Shown here piece after piece: positions 61,480-64,000 of a stretch of 64,000 bases of DNA (the first letter of the stretch is position 1; each line of letters begins with the position of its first letter). This DNA comes from Paraburkholderia sp. BCC1885 (GTDB lineage: Bacteria > Pseudomonadota > Gammaproteobacteria > Burkholderiales > Burkholderiaceae). Location: the NCBI RefSeq assembly GCF_900996235.1, contig NZ_CAAJGM010000208.1, forward strand, positions 372,001-436,000. Reading direction: 5' to 3'. Made by a program: the position numbers and the translations under genes. The notes below the pieces were generated by a model that ran no database searches, was not told the DNA's origin, and saw only the letters and a list, made by a program, of their open reading frames with translations.

Positions 61480-62781
61480 TCATGCCGCCATGGATGCACA
61501 GGCCGCCGCGCGCTCGCGCTGTCTGGCCAGAATCGCCTGCACGACGTAATCCGCGTCGCGCGCAATGCCTGAGAAGCGCCCAGAGCCCCAGGTGTGCAGC
61601 CACGGCAGACCGATGAAATACAGGCCGTCTATCGGCGTGACGCCACGCTGGTGTGCCGGATAGCCTCGTCCATTGAACACCGGTGCATCGATCCAGCTAA
61701 AGTCGGGCGTGAAGCCGATGCACCAGATAATCGCCGCAATGCCGCTGTCTGCGAGCGCCAGCGTCGTGCGCTCGTGCGGCGGTTGCCAGACGGGCTCATA
61801 GACGGCGCCAGGCGGTGCATCGATGCCGTTCTTCGCAATGAAGCCGTCGATGCTGGCATTGATGCGGTTATACGTATCGTCCGCATCGTCGAGATTGGCG
61901 GCAAGGTTCGGCGCGAACCGCAGCGCGCCATCGCGCAGGTCCACAAGCCGGCCGTATAACTCCATGCCTTCGGCGGCGAAGCGGCGCAGGTCGATATCGC
62001 GGCCGCCGTCACGTCCGGTGACATAGTGGTTGGTATTGTCACGCACGCCCTCGCGCAACGGATGCTTCTCCACCGGCATATCGTAGTACTGCATATCCGC
62101 AAGCCAATCCACCACATCGCGCCCGCGATAAAAACGCGCGCAGCGCGGCGCCTCGCCGACCGCCAGGATTACTTTGCGGCCAGCCAGATGCAGATCTTCC
62201 GCGATCTGCGCGCCGGATTGTCCCGACCCCACCACCAGCACCGCGCCCTCGGGCAGCGCCTGCGGATTGCGATATTCCGACGACTGCATCTGCACGATCT
62301 GCGCGGGCAACCGCTCGGCCATGCGCGGCACGATGGGCGTGTGATATCCGCCCGAGGCCACGACCACGTGATCCGCCGTGAAGTCGCCCTGGCTGGTGGC
62401 CACGGCATAGACGCCGTCGTCGCGCCGCTTCACGCGCGTGACCTGGGTATGCTCGAGGAGCGGCGCATCCACCATCGCAATGAAGCCGTCGAGGTAAGCG
62501 AGAATCTCGTCCTTCTTCATGAAGCCGTGCGGATCGTCGCCCGCGTAGGGATAACCTGGTAACGCGCATTGCCAGTTCGGCGTGACGAGACAAAAAGCAT
62601 CCCAACGCTGCTGGCGCCAGGTGTGCGTCACCGTCTGCTTTTCGAGCACGAGGTGATCCACACCGGCCTGCTTCAGGTAATAACTGACCGACAGACCTGC
62701 CTGCCCGCCGCCGACGACGAGCACGCTGTAGTGCCCATGTTCGCCGGCCGCCGAGTCCACGGAGTGCGCTGTATTCGACAT
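61480..62781 (-). CDS. MSMEG_0569-type flavin-dependent oxidoreductase
   Basis: This 433-residue FAD/NADPH enzyme has two nucleotide-binding motifs (VLVVGGGQAGLSVSYYLKQAG; VLVVGSGQSGAQIAEDL). It also carries FMO-like signatures (WRQQRWDAFCLVTPNWQCALPGYPY and CIGFTPDFSWI). It belongs to the flavoprotein group found in Nit1C gene clusters. AAGGACGCATC precedes the ATG. It is third in order of the visible cluster genes on the minus strand, 23 bases after the MSMEG_0570-type gene. Substrate is not established. Confidence 0.85.
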   Translation of the reverse strand: MSNTAHSVDSAAGEHGHYSVLVVGGGQAGLSVSYYLKQAGVDHLVLEKQTVTHTWRQQRWDAFCLVTPNWQCALPGYPYAGDDPHGFMKKDEILAYLDGFIAMVDAPLLEHTQVTRVKRRDDGVYAVATSQGDFTADHVVVASGGYHTPIVPRMAERLPAQIVQMQSSEYRNPQALPEGAVLVVGSGQSGAQIAEDLHLAGRKVILAVGEAPRCARFYRGRDVVDWLADMQYYDMPVEKHPLREGVRDNTNHYVTGRDGGRDIDLRRFAAEGMELYGRLVDLRDGALRFAPNLAANLDDADDTYNRINASIDGFIAKNGIDAPPGAVYEPVWQPPHERTTLALADSGIAAIIWCIGFTPDFSWIDAPVFNGRGYPAHQRGVTPIDGLYFIGLPWLHTWGSGRFSGIARDADYVVQAILARQRERAAACASMAA

Positions 62782-62804
62782 GATGCGTCCTTGCAAGAAA
62801 AAAC

Positions 62805-63089
62805 TCAGATCAGTTCGATGACTTTCACGGTGGCACCCGCCTGTTCACGAAAGCGCTCGGCCTCACGCTCGATCTGCGCAAGCTGATCCAGCGCCGCCGA
62901 GCATGCGAAGCCATATTTCTGCCGCACGCGTTCGGAGGCGATGTTGAGCGCCTCGCGCGAACGTTGCACAAAGTCGTCGAGCGGGTAAGCCTGACCCGGC
63001 GTAAAGAAATCGCTCACCACCTGCGACGGCGAATAGCAGTTCGCTTCGTCGCCATCGGGCCATTGAATCCGAAAGTGCATGACAGGCAT
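62805..63089 (-). CDS. MSMEG_0570-family nitrogen-starvation protein
   Basis: This 94-residue protein has the family pattern MHFRIQWPDGDEANCYSPSQVV, then PLDDFVQRSREALNIASERVRQKYGFACSAA. It is small, mostly helical in the second half and has two Cys. Members are known only from Nit1C-type clusters and some nitrogen-starvation responses. AGGAACTCTCC precedes the ATG. The AIR-synthase-like gene lies 33 bases upstream in transcription order. Confidence 0.85.
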   Translation of the reverse strand: MPVMHFRIQWPDGDEANCYSPSQVVSDFFTPGQAYPLDDFVQRSREALNIASERVRQKYGFACSAALDQLAQIEREAERFREQAGATVKVIELI

Positions 63090-63122
63090 GGAGAGTTCCT
63101 CTGTATTCCGCGAATTGCGCAC

Positions 63123-64000
63123 CTAAGGCGCGGGGACGATAAACGACTCGCCGCCAAAGTCCCACAACAGTTCGGATTCCTCATCACGATGCACAACCAC
63201 TTTGCGCGAGTCGTCCACCGTGCCGATTACCGCGCAGGCCAGCGAGCGTGCCGCGAACAGCGCCTGCACCTGTTCGACGTGCGCCTCGCGCACCGACAGC
63301 AGATACCCAAAGCTCGGAAACGCCGTCACCCAGCGTGCGAGCGGCACGTCAACGGGCCTCGGAATCGCGTCCAGATCGATTCGCGCGCCCGCCTGCGAGC
63401 ACTCCAGCAGCATCATCGCCGTGCCGAGCGTGCCGGCCATGCTGATGTCCTTGGCGGCATCGCACAGGCCGCTTTCCGCCAGTTGCGGCAACAGTTCGAG
63501 ATCGCCGCGCAGACGCGCGGCAGGCGCGCCGACCGAGGCGTTCCAGAACGGATACGGCTCTTCGAAGCGGCCGCGCAAATCGACCGCCATCAGCAAACGG
63601 TCGCCGGGGCGCGCGGCGAAACTCGACAACAACGCGCTGGCGCGTCCCACAATCGACACCGCCAGTTGCCCATGATCGCTGCGCGCATTGGTGTGGCCAC
63701 CGACAATCGGCACGCCGTACACCATCGACGCCGCCGCCATCCCCGCCAACACTTCCTGCGCCGCTTCGAGACCATTGCTCCATAGCGCATCCACGACAGC
63801 CAGCGGGCGGCCGCCCATCGCGTAGATATCGCTGACGTTGACCATCACGCTGCTATAGCCGGCGAACCACGGCATCGCCTGCACGAAATCGCTCACCATG
63901 CCTTCGATGGCGAACAGCAGGTAGCCGTCGCCATCGCGCAAGGCGGCGCAATCGTCGCCGACTGCAACGGCCTGGCCGAGATCGTTCGCACCGCCAGGCA
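63123..64000 (-). CDS. AIR synthase-like (sll0787 type) protein, 5' end outside window
   Basis: The frame stays open to the right edge, so at least 292 residues are visible and the start lies outside. Sequence resembles the PurM/AIR-synthase-related family: ANDLGQAVAVGDDCA, then FVQAMPWFAGYSSVMVNVSDIYAMGGRPLAVVDALWS, then GGHTNARSDHGQLAVSIVGRA and DISMAGTLGTAMMLLE. This matches the sll0787 group found in Nit1C clusters. The ATP-dependent chemistry it performs in these clusters is unknown. A nitrilase, radical-SAM and acetyltransferase genes are expected beyond the window. Confidence 0.82.
   Translation of the reverse strand, partial: PGGANDLGQAVAVGDDCAALRDGDGYLLFAIEGMVSDFVQAMPWFAGYSSVMVNVSDIYAMGGRPLAVVDALWSNGLEAAQEVLAGMAAASMVYGVPIVGGHTNARSDHGQLAVSIVGRASALLSSFAARPGDRLLMAVDLRGRFEEPYPFWNASVGAPAARLRGDLELLPQLAESGLCDAAKDISMAGTLGTAMMLLECSQAGARIDLDAIPRPVDVPLARWVTAFPSFGYLLSVREAHVEQVQALFAARSLACAVIGTVDDSRKVVVHRDEESELLWDFGGESFIVPAP

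Noticed and set aside
59313..61565. 750-codon open frame on the minus strand opposite phospholipase C
   Set aside because: It is the mirror of a well-conserved enzyme gene in GC-rich DNA. The translation is Arg/Ala/His-rich and lacks domains.
1..64000. CRISPR arrays, insertion sequences, rRNA genes and toxin-antitoxin pairs
   Set aside because: None of their hallmarks (regular spacer repeats, transposase motifs, rRNA sequence, paired small toxin and antitoxin genes) was seen anywhere in the window.

Overview
The window looks like a chromosome segment of a Burkholderia/Paraburkholderia-type betaproteobacterium. The DNA is GC-rich. It carries genus-typical genes: a DUF2844-DUF3443 pair, a long BamC, Tat-dependent phospholipase C, a reductive pyrimidine operon and a Nit1C-type cluster. 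Many small lipoproteins and several ABC importers are also present. This assignment rests on gene content, because no rRNA or other phylogenetic marker is in the window.

Positions 1 to about 11,530 are the right arm of a contractile-tail prophage with visibly lower GC. In order it holds baseplate J-like protein (cut by the window edge), a DUF2612 tail protein, tail fibre, fibre assembly protein and a beta-helix tailspike. Next comes a reversed conversion ('moron') operon: a small HTH regulator, an SGNH-like lipoprotein and an acyltransferase-3. Its promoter has a perfect palindrome inside the spacer. Lysis and accessory genes follow (XhlA/holin-like protein, T4-type lysozyme, Zn/HNH protein, small membrane proteins, lipase), then a tyrosine integrase. 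Just beyond the integrase is a tRNA 3' end with CCA, the likely attachment core.

11,531-27,056: a LacI-type regulator with a five-gene ABC importer plus GpdQ-like phosphodiesterase, which suggests uptake and cleavage of a phosphodiester. A NarL-type sensor kinase and two response regulators flank a stress set (ferritin-like protein, two DUF1328 peptides, an entericidin). A DUF4397 lipoprotein, a FadH-like dienoyl-CoA reductase and an EamA exporter follow.

27,057-40,138: TPP riboswitch and thiC, a Tyr/Pro-rich lipoprotein, an L-lactate permease, a second EamA transporter, a 48-residue membrane protein with a possible small RNA, bamC, the DUF2844-DUF3443 pair (DUF3443 looks like a two-lobed pepsin-type aspartic protease), a CadD-type transporter and small exported proteins.

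40,456-48,195 is largely a sulfur-acquisition region: a flavin monooxygenase of the NtaA/SnaA type, an SsuABC-like sulfonate importer and a cystine-type importer, with an apparently exported methyltransferase between them. 48,572-58,445 holds an exported esterase and a complete reductive pyrimidine-degradation operon (hyuC-preT-preA-NCS1 permease-hydA), with a divergent TetR/RutR-type regulator and a palindromic operator candidate. 58,758-64,000 has a lipoprotein plus Tat-secreted phospholipase C, then three genes of a Nit1C-type nitrilase cluster that runs off the right edge.
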